Origin: Stutzerimonas stutzeri
GTDB lineage: Bacteria; Pseudomonadota; Gammaproteobacteria; Pseudomonadales; Pseudomonadaceae
Direction: 5' to 3'
DNA: 64,000 bases
Assembly (NCBI RefSeq): GCF_019090095.1
Contig: NZ_JAGQFP010000002.1
Span: 1,364,001-1,428,000 of the forward strand
Below, in pieces: positions 51,033-60,851 of the stretch (its first letter is position 1; the number at the start of each line of letters is the position of its first letter). The notes beneath the pieces are model-generated. The model was not told the DNA's origin, ran no database searches, and saw only the letters and a program-made list of their open reading frames with translations. Both the position numbers and the translations under genes were made by a program.

Positions 51033-51718
51033 GCACTTCGTTAGCCCGTCTCGAGCGTAGGCTCGGGTATCAATTCAAGGATCAGGAGCTCATGCTCCTG
51101 GCCCTGACGCATCGCAGCTATGCCGGACGTAACAACGAGCGTCTGGAGTTTCTCGGCGATGCCATCCTGAACTTCATCGCCGGCGAGGCGCTGTTCAGCC
51201 ATTTTCCTCAGGCCAAGGAAGGACAGCTGTCGCGCCTGCGTGCGCGCTTGGTCAAAGGTGAAACGCTGGCGGTGCTCGCCAGAGGGTTCGAGCTAGGCGA
51301 GTACCTGCGCCTGGGGTCGGGTGAGCTGAAAAGCGGTGGATTCCGCCGCGAATCCATTCTGGCCGACACGCTCGAAGCGTTGATCGGCGCGATCTATCTG
51401 GATGCCGGCATGGAAGTCGCGCGCGATCGCGTACTCGCCTGGCTCGCTAACGAACTGGAAGGGTTGACGTTGGTCGACACCAACAAGGACCCGAAAACGC
51501 GCTTGCAGGAGTTCCTGCAGTCGCGTGCTTGCGAGCTGCCGAAATACGAAGTCGTGGCGATCCAGGGCGAGCCGCATTGCCGGACCTTCTTTGTCGAATG
51601 CCAGGTATCACTGCTCAACGAGAAGACTCAAGGGCAGGGTGCCAGCCGGCGTATCGCCGAACAGGTTGCCGCTGCCTCGGCATTGATCGCGTTGGGCGTG
51701 GAGAACGGTCATGACTGA
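51029..51718 (+). CDS. rnc: Ribonuclease III
   Basis: 229-residue double-stranded RNA endonuclease. The catalytic signature is [22 protein letters not shown], the second metal-binding region is [16 protein letters not shown], and a C-terminal dsRBD ([40 protein letters not shown]) follows. It processes rRNA and regulatory RNAs. The start is a GTG at 51029 and the 3' end overlaps era by 8 bases. Confidence 0.97.
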   Translation: MSTSLARLERRLGYQFKDQELMLLALTHRSYAGRNNERLEFLGDAILNFIAGEALFSHFPQAKEGQLSRLRARLVKGETLAVLARGFELGEYLRLGSGELKSGGFRRESILADTLEALIGAIYLDAGMEVARDRVLAWLANELEGLTLVDTNKDPKTRLQEFLQSRACELPKYEVVAIQGEPHCRTFFVECQVSLLNEKTQGQGASRRIAEQVAAASALIALGVENGHD

Positions 51719-52619
51719 TGAACATCTGCAGGACGAAGTGAGCCGTTGCGGTTACGTGGCGATCGTTGGCCGGCCCAACGTGGGTAAGTCGACACTGCTC
51801 AATCACGTGCTCGGACAAAAGCTCGCGATCACGTCGCGCAAGCCGCAGACCACCCGCCACAACATGCTCGGCATCAAGACCGAGGGTGCGGTTCAAGCGG
51901 TGTATGTGGATACGCCCGGCTTGCATAAGAACGGCGAGACCGCGCTGAATCGCTACATGAATCGCACTGCCTCGTCCGCCCTGAAAGATGTGGACGTGGT
52001 GGTTTTCGTCGTCGATCGCACGCGCTGGACCGAGGAAGACCAGTTGGTTCTCGAGCGCGTGCAATACGTCGAGGGCCCTGTGATCGTCGCGGTGAACAAG
52101 ACCGACCGCGTCGAGGACAAGGGCGAGCTGCTGCCGCATTTCGAGTGGCTGGCGCAACAGCTGCCGAACGCGGAAATCGTGCCGATCTCCGCGCAGCATG
52201 GACAGAATCTCGATGTGTTCGAGAAGCTGGTCGCCTCGCATCTACCGGAGGGCGAGCACTTTTTCCCCGAGGACCAGATTACCGATCGCAGCAGCCGTTT
52301 CCTGGCGGCTGAGCTGGTGCGCGAGAAAATCATGCGTCAGCTGGGTGCCGAAGTGCCTTATCAGATCACCGTCGAGATCGAGGATTTCAAGCAGCAAGGG
52401 CATGTTCTGCATATCCATGCGCTGATTCTGGTCGAGCGTGACGGGCAGAAGACAATCATCATTGGCGACAAGGGTGAGCGCATCAAGCGTATTGGCCAGG
52501 AGGCGCGCAAGGACATGGAGGTGTTGTTCGACTCCAAGGTCATGCTCAACCTCTGGGTGAAGGTAAAGAGCGGCTGGTCCGACGACGAGCGCGCGCTGCA
52601 CTCGCTGGGCTACAGCTGA
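51711..52619 (+). CDS. era: GTPase Era
   Basis: 302-residue GTPase that binds 16S rRNA and checks 30S maturation. It has G1 [15 protein letters not shown], switch and G3 [10 protein letters not shown]4 NKTDRVED, and a C-terminal KH domain around [23 protein letters not shown]. It overlaps rnc and is followed by recO after 87 bp. Confidence 0.97.
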   Translation: MTDEHLQDEVSRCGYVAIVGRPNVGKSTLLNHVLGQKLAITSRKPQTTRHNMLGIKTEGAVQAVYVDTPGLHKNGETALNRYMNRTASSALKDVDVVVFVVDRTRWTEEDQLVLERVQYVEGPVIVAVNKTDRVEDKGELLPHFEWLAQQLPNAEIVPISAQHGQNLDVFEKLVASHLPEGEHFFPEDQITDRSSRFLAAELVREKIMRQLGAEVPYQITVEIEDFKQQGHVLHIHALILVERDGQKTIIIGDKGERIKRIGQEARKDMEVLFDSKVMLNLWVKVKSGWSDDERALHSLGYS

Positions 52620-52706
52620 TAGCGCGGCGCCCAGACGCGAGCGTAATAGCGGTCCAGCCGAGCGGGCTTGCCGCTTGCGTCGCCGATCTCCCAGTCCGAA
52701 AACGCC

Positions 52707-53396
52707 ATGCCCCAGACCGCCTTCGTCCTGCATAGCCGACCCTACCGCGAAAGCAGCGCGTTGGTGGATTTCTTTACGCCCGAAGGACGCTTGCGCGCGG
52801 TGCTTCGTGGCGCACGGGGCCGGTCCGGCACCCTGGCCCGGCCTTTTGTGCCGCTTGACGTCGAGTTTCGTGGGCGGAGCGATCTGAAGTCCGTGGCGCG
52901 ACTCGAGGGCGCCGGCCTGGCGTACTGGCTCGATGGCAATGCGCTGTTCAGCGGCATGTACCTCAACGAACTGCTGATTCGCCTGCTCCCGGCCGAAGAC
53001 GCTCATCCCGCGCTGTTCGACCACTATGTCGCGACCTTACCGGCGCTGGCGGCCAAGCGGCCACTGGAGCCGATCTTGCGCGCCTTCGAATGGCGGCTGT
53101 TGACCGAGCTGGGATACGGCTTTGCCCTGGACAAGGATATCGATGATCAGCCGATTGCCAGTGCCGGGCTTTATCGACTGCTGCCTGATACCGGGCTCGA
53201 AGCCGTGGGGCAGTTCCAGCCCGGCCTCTTCAACGGTGCGGAACTCTTGGCCATGGCCGAGGCCGACTGGGAAGTGCCCGGCGCGCTGGCGGCAGCGAAA
53301 AGACTGATGCGCCAGGCCCTGGCGCCCCATCTAGGTGGCCGGCCACTGGTCAGCCGCGAACTGTTCATGAACATCAAGGAGGTCCCGCGTGACTGA
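52707..53396 (+). CDS. recO: DNA repair protein RecO
   Basis: 229-residue recombination mediator that helps RecA load on gapped DNA with RecR. The N-terminal OB fold begins [28 protein letters not shown], and the C-terminal helical part ends in [17 protein letters not shown]. As in many pseudomonads, the family's zinc-finger cysteines are absent: no Cys residue is seen in the chain. It overlaps pdxJ by 8 bases. Confidence 0.94.
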   Translation: MPQTAFVLHSRPYRESSALVDFFTPEGRLRAVLRGARGRSGTLARPFVPLDVEFRGRSDLKSVARLEGAGLAYWLDGNALFSGMYLNELLIRLLPAEDAHPALFDHYVATLPALAAKRPLEPILRAFEWRLLTELGYGFALDKDIDDQPIASAGLYRLLPDTGLEAVGQFQPGLFNGAELLAMAEADWEVPGALAAAKRLMRQALAPHLGGRPLVSRELFMNIKEVPRD

Positions 53397-54135
53397 AGCC
53401 AACCGAATCCTGCTCGGCGTCAATGTCGACCACGTTGCCACACTGCGCCAGGCGCGCGGCACCCGCTATCCGGACCCGGTCAAGGCCGCACTGGATGCCG
53501 AGGAGGCCGGGGCCGATGGCATCACCGTGCATCTTCGCGAAGACCGTCGTCACATCCAGGAGCGCGACGTGCTGATGATGAAGGACGCGCTGCAGACGCG
53601 AATGAACTTCGAGATGGGCGTGACCGAGGCGATGCTGGTCTTCGCCGAGCAGCTACGCCCGGAGCACGTGTGCCTGGTGCCGGAGACGCGGCAGGAGCTC
53701 ACCACCGAGGGCGGCCTCGACGTGGCTGGACAGGAGGCGCGCATCCGTGAAGCGGTAGATCGTTTGACGGCCTGCGGTGCAGAGGTTTCGTTGTTCATCG
53801 ACGCCGATCCGCGGCAGATCGAAGCCGCGGCGCGAATCGGTGCGCCGGCCATCGAGCTCCACACGGGACGCTATGCCGATGCGCATGGCGTTGCCGAACG
53901 CGCCTGCGAATTGGCGAGAATCCGAGACGGCGTCGAATCCGGTCTGAGCCACGGCCTGATCGTCAACGCTGGCCACGGCCTGCACTACCATAACGCCGAG
54001 GCCATCGCCGCGATCCGGGGCGTCAACGAGCTGAACATCGGCCACGCCATCGTCGCCCATGCGCTCTTCGTAGGCTTCAAGCAGGCCGTCAAGGAAATGA
54101 AGCACCTGATCCTCAGCGCGGCGGCGCGCGGCTGA
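53389..54135 (+). CDS. pdxJ: Pyridoxine 5'-phosphate synthase
   Basis: 248-residue TIM-barrel enzyme that makes pyridoxine phosphate from aminoacetone phosphate and deoxyxylulose phosphate. [26 protein letters not shown], the [17 protein letters not shown] loop with the catalytic His, and [15 protein letters not shown] C-terminal residues ([15 protein letters not shown]) are diagnostic. The start is a GTG at 53389 with AGGAGG upstream inside recO. Confidence 0.97.
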   Translation: MTEANRILLGVNVDHVATLRQARGTRYPDPVKAALDAEEAGADGITVHLREDRRHIQERDVLMMKDALQTRMNFEMGVTEAMLVFAEQLRPEHVCLVPETRQELTTEGGLDVAGQEARIREAVDRLTACGAEVSLFIDADPRQIEAAARIGAPAIELHTGRYADAHGVAERACELARIRDGVESGLSHGLIVNAGHGLHYHNAEAIAAIRGVNELNIGHAIVAHALFVGFKQAVKEMKHLILSAAARG

Positions 54136-54141
54136 GGGTTC

Positions 54142-54171
54142 GAGGCGATCCGCGCTGCGGCGGGTCGCCTC
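54142..54171. terminator. Hairpin between pdxJ and the DUF2905 gene
   Basis: GAGGCGA (54142-54148) pairs with TCGCCTC (54165-54171), with additional CCGC/GCGG pairing inside. It lies between convergent genes, overlapping the DUF2905 stop codon. There is no T-run. Confidence 0.4.
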
Positions 54172-54376
54172 ATCGTCTGAACAGATTCAGCACGACCGTC
54201 AGCAGCACGCTCAGGATGATCATCGAGGTGATTGGGATAAACGTCCGGCTGCGTTCCGATTCGATGCGGATGTCGCCGGGCAGCTTGCCGAACCAGCTCA
54301 GCAGGCCCGGTACGTAGTGCAGAATCAGACCGAGCAGAAGCAGCAGCAAACCCGCCGCGATCAACCATTTCGCCAT
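54170..54376 (-). CDS. Small DUF2905 membrane protein
   Basis: 68-residue protein with two predicted membrane helices (KWLIAAGLLLLLLGLILHYVPGLLSWFGKLPGD and FIPITSMIILSVLLTVVLNLF), separated by the loop LPGDIRIESERS that is characteristic of DUF2905. Function unknown. It starts 35 bp after the LysR gene on the same strand. Confidence 0.87.
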   Translation of the reverse strand: MAKWLIAAGLLLLLLGLILHYVPGLLSWFGKLPGDIRIESERSRTFIPITSMIILSVLLTVVLNLFRR

Positions 54377-54411
54377 TGTGCCCCCCGCTCTCGTATGCCG
54401 ATGGTTAGCCG

Positions 54412-55314
54412 CTATTTGTGATAGGCAGCAAACGCTGCGATGACATGTCGGGACAGCACGTCCACCGCCTCGCTGCGACCAGCGGCGCAAAGCAATTTGA
54501 TTTGATATTCACCCAGCGTTGGCAGGTTATCGCCTTCCTCCAGTCGCTTCAGCGGGGGTTTGATCAGGCTCAACGGATAGGGCGCCACCGCCAGGTCGGC
54601 GATCATCGCCGCCTCCTGGCCTGCGCATTGCTCGCTGGAATAGGCGATGCGATAGGCGCGGCCGGCACGGTCCAGTGCATCCAATGCCTGGCGTCGCCAC
54701 GCGCACTCAGGCGTCGACAGGGCCAGTGGCAGCGGGTCACGCTCGACCGCGACGCCGCCCGCTCGGCCGGCCCACACCAGTGGTTCGCGGTGGATGACTT
54801 CGCCGCGTGAGTCATCCTGGCCGAGGTTGCCGACGCTGATGAGCGCAACGTCCAGCTCGCCGGCGTCGATGCGCTGGATCATGTCGACACTGCGGCCCAC
54901 CGAGACATTGACCTCGATCCCCGGGTGAGTCCGGGCGAACAGCGACAGCAGGCCGGGCAGGATATGCGTGCCGATGTCCGCCGGGGTACCGAAGCGAACC
55001 CGCCCGTTCAGCGGCGGCAGGATGAATGCACTGACCGTCTCTTCATTGAGTTTGAGCAAGCGCCGCGCGTAACCGAGCAGCCGTTCGCCCTCATCGGTCA
55101 GCGCGATGCGTCGCGCCTCGCGAATGAACAAGGTGCAACCGAGCAGGGTCTCGAGCCGTTTGATCTGCATGCTCACGGCCGAGGTGGTGCGAAAGACCTG
55201 CCCAGCGGCGCGCGTGAAGCTTCCACTTTCGGCGATAGAGACGAAGGTGCGCAGCACATCGATTTCAAGCAGGGGCATTGCAGATTGGGGAAGCTCTTCG
55301 GGCATGCCGGGCAT
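54412..55314 (-). CDS. LysR-family transcriptional regulator
   Basis: 300-residue LysR-type regulator. The helix-turn-helix is TFVSIAESGSFTRAAGQVFRTTSAVSMQIKRLETLLG at residues about 22-58, followed by an effector-binding domain. AAGGAAA is 5 bases before the ATG at 55314, which supports the first start. It is divergent from the DUF1127 gene, a likely target. The effector is unknown. Confidence 0.9.
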   Translation of the reverse strand: MPGMPEELPQSAMPLLEIDVLRTFVSIAESGSFTRAAGQVFRTTSAVSMQIKRLETLLGCTLFIREARRIALTDEGERLLGYARRLLKLNEETVSAFILPPLNGRVRFGTPADIGTHILPGLLSLFARTHPGIEVNVSVGRSVDMIQRIDAGELDVALISVGNLGQDDSRGEVIHREPLVWAGRAGGVAVERDPLPLALSTPECAWRRQALDALDRAGRAYRIAYSSEQCAGQEAAMIADLAVAPYPLSLIKPPLKRLEEGDNLPTLGEYQIKLLCAAGRSEAVDVLSRHVIAAFAAYHK

Positions 55315-55462
55315 TGGCTTTCCTTCAATTTTTCTGAATCGACAGTTCTATTGTAGTCGTTTGTCTGAATCGTCAAGGACGCTCAAGCTGATTTTGCCGG
55401 CCACGAGTCGGTCGGCGGCACCGGGTGCGCCCATGCACCCCCCGCGAAAGCAGGAGGATGCC

Positions 55463-55744
55463 ATGCGTCATTCTGAACAGCAGCAACGGGACGATCATAT
55501 CGACGACCGCGCCCGTCCGGAGATGCCGGACTTCTATATGCCGGCGATGTGGCCCATCGAACTGCAGCAGGCGGTCATCGACTGGTTCGTTGCCTGGCGT
55601 AAACGGCGCCTGTATCGACGTCTGCTGATGCTCAGCGACCGGCAGCTGCGGATGCGCGACTTGAGCCGGCCGCGGCTCATCGAAAAACTGCAGATGCCGC
55701 TGAGGCAATTGGTCGACGAGCGGCGTTGCCAGCGTCAGCGCTAG
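55463..55744 (+). CDS. DUF1127-family small basic protein
   Basis: 93-residue protein whose C-terminal half is the DUF1127 motif ([36 protein letters not shown]); small DUF1127 proteins bind RNA or act in phosphate and RNA metabolism in alphaproteobacteria. The N-terminal half is acidic and longer than in the minimal 45-50-residue forms. AGGAGGA precedes the ATG by 5 bases. Its stop overlaps the end of cmoB on the opposite strand by 4 bases. Confidence 0.83.
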   Translation: MRHSEQQQRDDHIDDRARPEMPDFYMPAMWPIELQQAVIDWFVAWRKRRLYRRLLMLSDRQLRMRDLSRPRLIEKLQMPLRQLVDERRCQRQR

Positions 55745-56703
55745 GGTTTGCGTGCGACCAGGACGGCGCGCATCGGCGCTGGGAGCCCTTCGATGGTCTT
55801 GCTGTGATCCTCGGGGTCGAGGAAGTCGGGCAGCGACTGATAGCGCATCCAGTCGGTGCTGCGTTGCTCGCGGGTAGTCGTGATGCTGACGTCGACGCAA
55901 CGAACGTCGACGAAGCCTGCGCGACGTAGCCAGCATTCCAGCGCGGCCACCGAGGGCAGGAACCAGACGTTGCGCATCTGTGCGTAGCGATCCTCCGGGA
56001 CCAGTGCGGTGTGCTCGTCGCCCTCGACCACCAGGGTCTCCAGAACCAGCTCACCGCCCTTGATCAAGCAGTCCTTGAGCTCCAGCAGGTGATCGATGGG
56101 CGAGCGCCGGTGATAGAGGACACCCATGGAGAACACGGTGTCGAAGCCCTCGAGCTTCGCCGGCAGTTCTTCCAGTGCCATCGGCAGATGCCACACGGGC
56201 CGCTCCTGGAGGTAGCGCTTCATCGCATGAAACTGGCAGAAGAACAGCCAGTTCGGATCGATACCGACGACCGAGTCGGCCCCGGCGCCGAGCATTCGCC
56301 ACATGTAATAGCCGTTGCCGCAGCCTACGTCGAGGATGCGTTTGCCGGTCAGGTTCAGGTGCGGCGACACGCGGTCCCATTTCCAGTCCGAGCGCCATTC
56401 GGTGTCGACATGCACACCGAATACGTCGAACGGGCCCTTGCGCCAGGGCGAAAGCCCGAACAGTGCGTCATAGGTAACGGCGCGTGTCGCCTCATCGCAG
56501 TCGGCCTCCAGCCGAAAGGCGTCGCGCAGCTCCACGGTGCTGGGCTGGATATCGGGCAGCGCATCCACGGCGCGCCGCCAGCGCGGCAGGTCGCCGTGCC
56601 CCACAGCGAGTTTGGCGTCCAGCTGTTGCTGCAGGCCATTGGCCCAGGCGGCCAGCGGAGTGCCGGCCAGGCGCCAGGCGAGGGGAGTCAGGTCGAGATT
56701 CAT
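55741..56703 (-). CDS. cmoB: tRNA U34 carboxymethyltransferase
   Basis: 320-residue enzyme that uses carboxy-SAM to convert 5-hydroxyuridine to 5-oxyacetyl uridine (cmo5U34). The SAM-type fold has [29 protein letters not shown], and [22 protein letters not shown] and [22 protein letters not shown] are typical of CmoB. The ATG at 56703 overlaps the cmoA stop (ATGA). Confidence 0.96.
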   Translation of the reverse strand: MNLDLTPLAWRLAGTPLAAWANGLQQQLDAKLAVGHGDLPRWRRAVDALPDIQPSTVELRDAFRLEADCDEATRAVTYDALFGLSPWRKGPFDVFGVHVDTEWRSDWKWDRVSPHLNLTGKRILDVGCGNGYYMWRMLGAGADSVVGIDPNWLFFCQFHAMKRYLQERPVWHLPMALEELPAKLEGFDTVFSMGVLYHRRSPIDHLLELKDCLIKGGELVLETLVVEGDEHTALVPEDRYAQMRNVWFLPSVAALECWLRRAGFVDVRCVDVSITTTREQRSTDWMRYQSLPDFLDPEDHSKTIEGLPAPMRAVLVARKP

Positions 56704-57443
56704 GGCAGGGCGATCAATGAGGCGAAGTTCAGGCACTGGAACCAGGGCACCACCTTGGAAAAGCCGGCGTCCAGCAAGCGCTGGCGATGGGTTTCCAGGC
56801 TGTCGGGTTTCATCACATTCTCGATGGCGCTGCGCTTCTGCGCGATTTCCAGCTCGCTGTAGCCGTTGGCGCGTTTGAAGGCGATGTGCAGATCGGTCAA
56901 CAGCTGCTGCTCCTGGTCGTCTTCGAAACGCAGCTTTTCCGAGAGGATCAGCGCACCACCGGGCACCAGGGCCTGGCGGATGGCGCGCAGTAGAGCGGGG
57001 CGCTGCTGCGGCGGGATGAACTGCAGGGTGAAATTGAGCGCGACCAGCGAGGCAGGCTGGAACGGCAGGGCCAGCACGTCGGCTTCGATCACCTCAACCG
57101 GGAGCAGCTCCTGAAACATGGAGTCCTGCCCATGCAGATACTCGCGGCAGCGCTCGACCATCGCCGCAGAATTATCGACCGCGATCACATGGCAGTTGTC
57201 CGTCTTGACGTGCCGACGCAGCGCCTGGGTCACCGCGCCCAGCGAGCAACCGAGGTCATACAGGCAGGTGTGCGGCTGGGCAAATTGCGCGGCCAGCACG
57301 CCGATATTCTCGACGATGGTGGGATAGCCCGGGACCGAGCGCTTGATCATGTCGGGGAACACCCGCACCACGTCTTCGTTGAAAACGAAGTCCTGCGGCT
57401 GGGCAAGGGGCTGGGCGAACAGGCGGTCGGGTTCGTGGCTCAC
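56700..57443 (-). CDS. cmoA: Carboxy-S-adenosylmethionine synthase
   Basis: 247-residue enzyme that makes carboxy-SAM from SAM and prephenate for CmoB. Hallmarks are [49 protein letters not shown] and [45 protein letters not shown]. The start is uncertain: GTG at 57443 gives the family-like [14 protein letters not shown]; an ATG at 57479 would add 12 residues. Neither has a strong ribosome site. Confidence 0.94.
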   Translation of the reverse strand: MSHEPDRLFAQPLAQPQDFVFNEDVVRVFPDMIKRSVPGYPTIVENIGVLAAQFAQPHTCLYDLGCSLGAVTQALRRHVKTDNCHVIAVDNSAAMVERCREYLHGQDSMFQELLPVEVIEADVLALPFQPASLVALNFTLQFIPPQQRPALLRAIRQALVPGGALILSEKLRFEDDQEQQLLTDLHIAFKRANGYSELEIAQKRSAIENVMKPDSLETHRQRLLDAGFSKVVPWFQCLNFASLIALP

Positions 57444-57540
57444 GGTAACGTCTGGGCAGGCAGAAAACAGGGGCGGCATTGTAGCGGAAAGCCGGCGCGA
57501 CCGCTGGCGCCACAGGACAACCGGCCCGGTGCTGCGGAGG

Positions 57541-57936
57541 CTATTGCACCTCGATGCGGCAGTCGAACAGCCCGGCCGGCTCGCTGTCGGTTTCCCAGGG
57601 CCGCTCGTAGGTCAGGTAGAGCCGTCCGCTGCCCCGCTGATCGGCCTGAAAGCGCCAGGTCGAGATACCATCGCCGCCAACCAGGTCGTTCTTCGGTGAG
57701 CTGAACACCTCGGGGCCGAGGCTCTTCAGCTGTTCGCCGGATATTTCCCGGGCTTGCCAGCGGTAGCCTGTGGTCGGGTTGCTGGGCAGGCTGACGATCA
57801 GCTTCTGGCCCGGCTGCAGGGTGACCGGACACTCGGCCTCATCGCTTAGCGCGACGGTGCCGGACGGCGCGCTGGCGCAGCCAGCAAGCATCAGCAGCGG
57901 GACGAGTGACAGCAGTCGGGGCAGGGCGATAGGCAT
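57541..57936 (-). CDS. icp: Lipoprotein cysteine-protease inhibitor (chagasin/I42 family)
   Basis: 131-residue lipoprotein with a signal sequence and lipobox ([20 protein letters not shown]). The mature part has the inhibitor loops [12 protein letters not shown]-containing segment ([12 protein letters not shown]) and YERPWE. This is the chagasin fold that blocks papain-type proteases. In P. aeruginosa the counterpart next to asrA is Icp. No papain-like protease is encoded nearby. The chosen ATG is the only one that gives a lipobox. Confidence 0.8.
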   Translation of the reverse strand: MPIALPRLLSLVPLLMLAGCASAPSGTVALSDEAECPVTLQPGQKLIVSLPSNPTTGYRWQAREISGEQLKSLGPEVFSSPKNDLVGGDGISTWRFQADQRGSGRLYLTYERPWETDSEPAGLFDCRIEVQ

Positions 57937-58065
57937 CGGCGTAGGCGGCTCTGGCGAAGTGGATGTGCATCGAACCATAAGGCGCCTGACGCCGATCGTA
58001 AAGCGTGCGCAACCCCGGTGTGGCCTCTGGCAGCGCCCCGAGAGCTCGAGCGCTGCCGCGGACAC

Positions 58066-60447
58066 TCAGAACAAGACCTTGACCACGTCGCTGAAGCGCT
58101 TGGCGAAGTGCATCGTCAGGCCTTCTTTCAGGTAGTCCGGCAATTCCTCGAAATCGCCCCGGTTCAGTTCCGGAATGATCAGCTCGAAGAGCTTCAGCCG
58201 GCGCGCGGCGATGACCTTTTCCCGCAGTCCGCCGATGGGCAAGACCAGCCCGGTAAGGGTCAGTTCGCCGGTCATGGCCACGCCCTTCTTCGGTGCTTGA
58301 TTACGCGCCAGCGACAGCAGGGCACTGGCCATGCTGATACCGGCACTCGGCCCGTCCTTCGGCGTAGCGCCTTCCGGCACGTGCATATGCACGAAGGCCT
58401 GATCGAAGAATTCCGGGTCGCCCTTGAATTCCTTCAGGTGCGAGTTGATGTAGCTGAAGGCGATCTCGGCCGACTCCTTCATCACGTCACCCAGCTTGCC
58501 GGTGAGCTTGAAGCCGCGGTTGAGCGTGTGGATGCGCGTCGCCTCGATCGGTAGCGTCGCGCCGCCCATGCTGTTCCAGGCCAGGCCGGTGACCACGCCG
58601 ACTCCGGTAAGCAGCTGCTCGGGGTGCCAGAACGGCATGCCCAGGTAGCTCTCGATGTCCTTCGGGCCGATCTTGATGTTCGCCTCGGGCTCGTCGAGCA
58701 GCTTGACCACCGCTTTGCGCACCACCTTGCCGAGCTGCTTGTCCAGCTGTCGCACCCCGGCCTCGCGCGCATAACCTTCGATCAGGCTGCGAAGGGCACT
58801 ATCGCTGATCGACAACCGCTTCTTCGGTACGCCGGCGCGCTCCAGCTGTCGTGGCCAGAGGTGGCGCTTGGCGATCGCCAGTTTTTCCTCGGTGATGTAG
58901 CCGGACAGCCGTATGATCTCCATGCGATCAAGCAGTGGTCCGGGGATCGAGTACAGCGTGTTGGCTGTGCAGACGAACAGCACCTTGGACAGGTCCAGGC
59001 GCAGGTCCAGGTAATGATCGAGGAAGCCGACGTTCTGCTCGGGGTCGAGGGTTTCCAACAGCGCGGAGGCCGGGTCGCCCTGGTGGCTGCTGCCGAGCTT
59101 GTCGACCTCGTCGAGCATGATCACCGGGTTCATGACCTCGACTTCTTTCAGCGCCTGTACCAGCTTGCCGGGCAAGGCGCCGATATAGGTCCGCCGATGC
59201 CCCTTGATCTCCGCCTCGTCGCGCATGCCGCCGACGCTGAATCGGTAGAACCGGCGGCCCAGGGATTCGGCGATGGACTTGCCGATGCTGGTCTTGCCCA
59301 CACCCGGCGGGCCCACCAGCAGCACGATGGAACCGGCGATCTCGCCACGGAAGGCCCCGACGGCGAGGAACTCGAGGATGCGATCCTTGATGTCGTCGAG
59401 GCCCGCGTGATGAGCGTTGAGTACCTTGCGCGCGTGGTTCAGGTCGAGCTTGTCCTCGCTGTACTTGCCCCACGGCATGGAGGTGGCCCAGTCCAGGTAG
59501 TTACGCGTCACCGCGTATTCCGGTGAGCCGGTTTCCAGCACCGAAAGTTTCTGCAGTTCGTCGTCGATCTTCTTCTGCGCGGCGGGCGGTACGACCTTGC
59601 CTTCCAGGCGCGAGCGGAACTCGTCGGCGTCAGCGCTGCGGTCGTCCTTGGTGATGCCCAGTTCCTGCTGGATGATCTTCAACTGTTCCTTGAGGAAGAA
59701 CTCGCGCTGGCGCTCGCCGATCTTGCGGTTCACTTCCCCGGTCAGCTCTTTCTGCAGCTTGGCGACCTCGACTTCCTTGCGCAGCAGCGGCAGGACCTTC
59801 TCCATGCGCTTGAGCACCGGCACGGTGTCCAGCACCTCTTGCAGTTCCGCGCCCGGCGCGGTGGTCAGCGCGGCGGCGAAATCGGTCAGCGGCGAGGGCG
59901 CGTTGGGGCTGAAGCGATTGAGGTAATTCTTCAGCTCCTCGCTGTACAACGGGTTGAGCGGCAGCAGCTCCTTGATGGCGTTGATCAGCGCCATGCCGTA
60001 GGCCTTGACCTCGTCGCGCGGATCTTCGTCGCTCTGCGGGTACTCGACTTCCACCAGGTAGGGCGGCTTGCGCCGCAGCCAACCGCGGATGCGCACGCGG
60101 GCCATGCCCTGTGCCACGAACTGCAGTTTGCCGCCTTCCTTGGACGCGTGGTGCACGCGGACCATGGTGCCGTGTTCGGGCAGGCTGTCCGGATCGAAGC
60201 TGGCCGCATCCGATGCCGGCGCCTCCATGTAGAACAGCGCCAGGCGCTGGTGCGGCGTCTTGGCAACCAGCTCCAGCGTCTCGGACCAGGGATCTTCATT
60301 GACGATGATCGGCAGTACCTGGGCCGGGAAGAAAGGCCGGTTGTGTACCGGAATGATGTACAGCTTGTCGGGCAGGTTCTGATCCGGCAGCACCAGACCC
60401 GTGGAGGAGAGGTCCTGTTCGAATTCCTGATGGATGTCGTCGTTCAT
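58066..60447 (-). CDS. asrA: Lon-type ATP-dependent protease AsrA
   Basis: 793-residue LonA-type protease: N-terminal substrate domain, AAA+ module with Walker A (GPPGVGKTSIGKSIAESLGRRF) and Walker B (VIMLDEVDKLG), and a C-terminal Ser-Lys protease domain with Ser701 (PKDGPSAGISMA) and Lys744 (GLREKVIAARR), 43 residues apart as in E. coli Lon. Gene order (icp-asrA-pruR-putA) identifies it with the second Lon of pseudomonads, AsrA, reported to induce heat-shock genes after aminoglycoside exposure, and not with lon1 near clpX. A sigma-32-type promoter lies upstream. Confidence 0.9.
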   Translation of the reverse strand: MNDDIHQEFEQDLSSTGLVLPDQNLPDKLYIIPVHNRPFFPAQVLPIIVNEDPWSETLELVAKTPHQRLALFYMEAPASDAASFDPDSLPEHGTMVRVHHASKEGGKLQFVAQGMARVRIRGWLRRKPPYLVEVEYPQSDEDPRDEVKAYGMALINAIKELLPLNPLYSEELKNYLNRFSPNAPSPLTDFAAALTTAPGAELQEVLDTVPVLKRMEKVLPLLRKEVEVAKLQKELTGEVNRKIGERQREFFLKEQLKIIQQELGITKDDRSADADEFRSRLEGKVVPPAAQKKIDDELQKLSVLETGSPEYAVTRNYLDWATSMPWGKYSEDKLDLNHARKVLNAHHAGLDDIKDRILEFLAVGAFRGEIAGSIVLLVGPPGVGKTSIGKSIAESLGRRFYRFSVGGMRDEAEIKGHRRTYIGALPGKLVQALKEVEVMNPVIMLDEVDKLGSSHQGDPASALLETLDPEQNVGFLDHYLDLRLDLSKVLFVCTANTLYSIPGPLLDRMEIIRLSGYITEEKLAIAKRHLWPRQLERAGVPKKRLSISDSALRSLIEGYAREAGVRQLDKQLGKVVRKAVVKLLDEPEANIKIGPKDIESYLGMPFWHPEQLLTGVGVVTGLAWNSMGGATLPIEATRIHTLNRGFKLTGKLGDVMKESAEIAFSYINSHLKEFKGDPEFFDQAFVHMHVPEGATPKDGPSAGISMASALLSLARNQAPKKGVAMTGELTLTGLVLPIGGLREKVIAARRLKLFELIIPELNRGDFEELPDYLKEGLTMHFAKRFSDVVKVLF

Positions 60448-60475
60448 GCGGCACCTGTTGCGAGTACGTGCTCTT

Positions 60476-60503
60476 TAGATGGGTATTGGACGAATGATTT
60501 CAA
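60476..60503 (-). promoter_or_regulatory. Candidate sigma-32 (RpoH) promoter of asrA
   Basis: On the minus strand TTGAAA (60498-60503) and CCCATCTA (60476-60483) are separated by 14 bp, matching the CTTGAA-N12-15-CCCCATNTA heat-shock pattern except for one C at each hexamer. The asrA start is 29 bp downstream. Confidence 0.6.
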
Positions 60504-60570
60504 TCCGATCATGGCCACGGGCGGGCGTCGCTACAAAAAAACGCGCCTCTCCGGTAGAGTGCGTCGATCT

Positions 60571-60841
60571 CTAGGGTCTGTTGACGTTTCGTACGCGGCC
60601 GCGCCGGAGCCTGTTTTAGCGCGAGGCAAGGCATGAGGAGGGACGTTTGGTTGTTCCAAATGAGCGACGAATAACGCCGCATCGCGCTAAAACAGGCCCG
60701 TCCCGAAGGGTTGCGCGGCAAATGGCGCCATGCGGCGTTGCGGAACTTGGCAAGGGAACAACCATTACCTGCGTCCCGCGCCTTGCCTGGCGCCATTTGA
60801 TGCAGCAACGCGGCTCGCGACGAAACGTCAACAGACCCTAG
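60571..60841. mobile_element. MITE-like palindromic element, 271 bp
   Basis: The ends are a perfect 22-bp terminal inverted repeat (60571-60592 and 60820-60841; outer part CTAGGGTCTGTTGACG). Inside are further inverted pairs in nested, colinear order: AGGCAAGG (60625-60632)/CCTTGCCT (60781-60788), GGGACG/CGTCCC (60640-60645, 60772-60777), and TGGTTGTTCC/GGAACAACCA (60648-60657, 60755-60764). Two separate hairpins are also present. There is no transposase frame. The CTAG at each edge may be a target duplication but is itself palindromic. Family membership cannot be named from this window. Confidence 0.75.
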
Positions 60842-60851
60842 GTACCCCGCC

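Larger units (their letters stand above)
60448..60851. other. 404-bp region between asrA and pruR
   Basis: It contains the asrA promoter at its left end, a MITE-like palindromic element (60571-60841) and 10 bp before the pruR start. No gene is supported; a 125-codon open frame on the minus strand (60509-60886) crosses the element and looks accidental. Confidence 0.85.
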
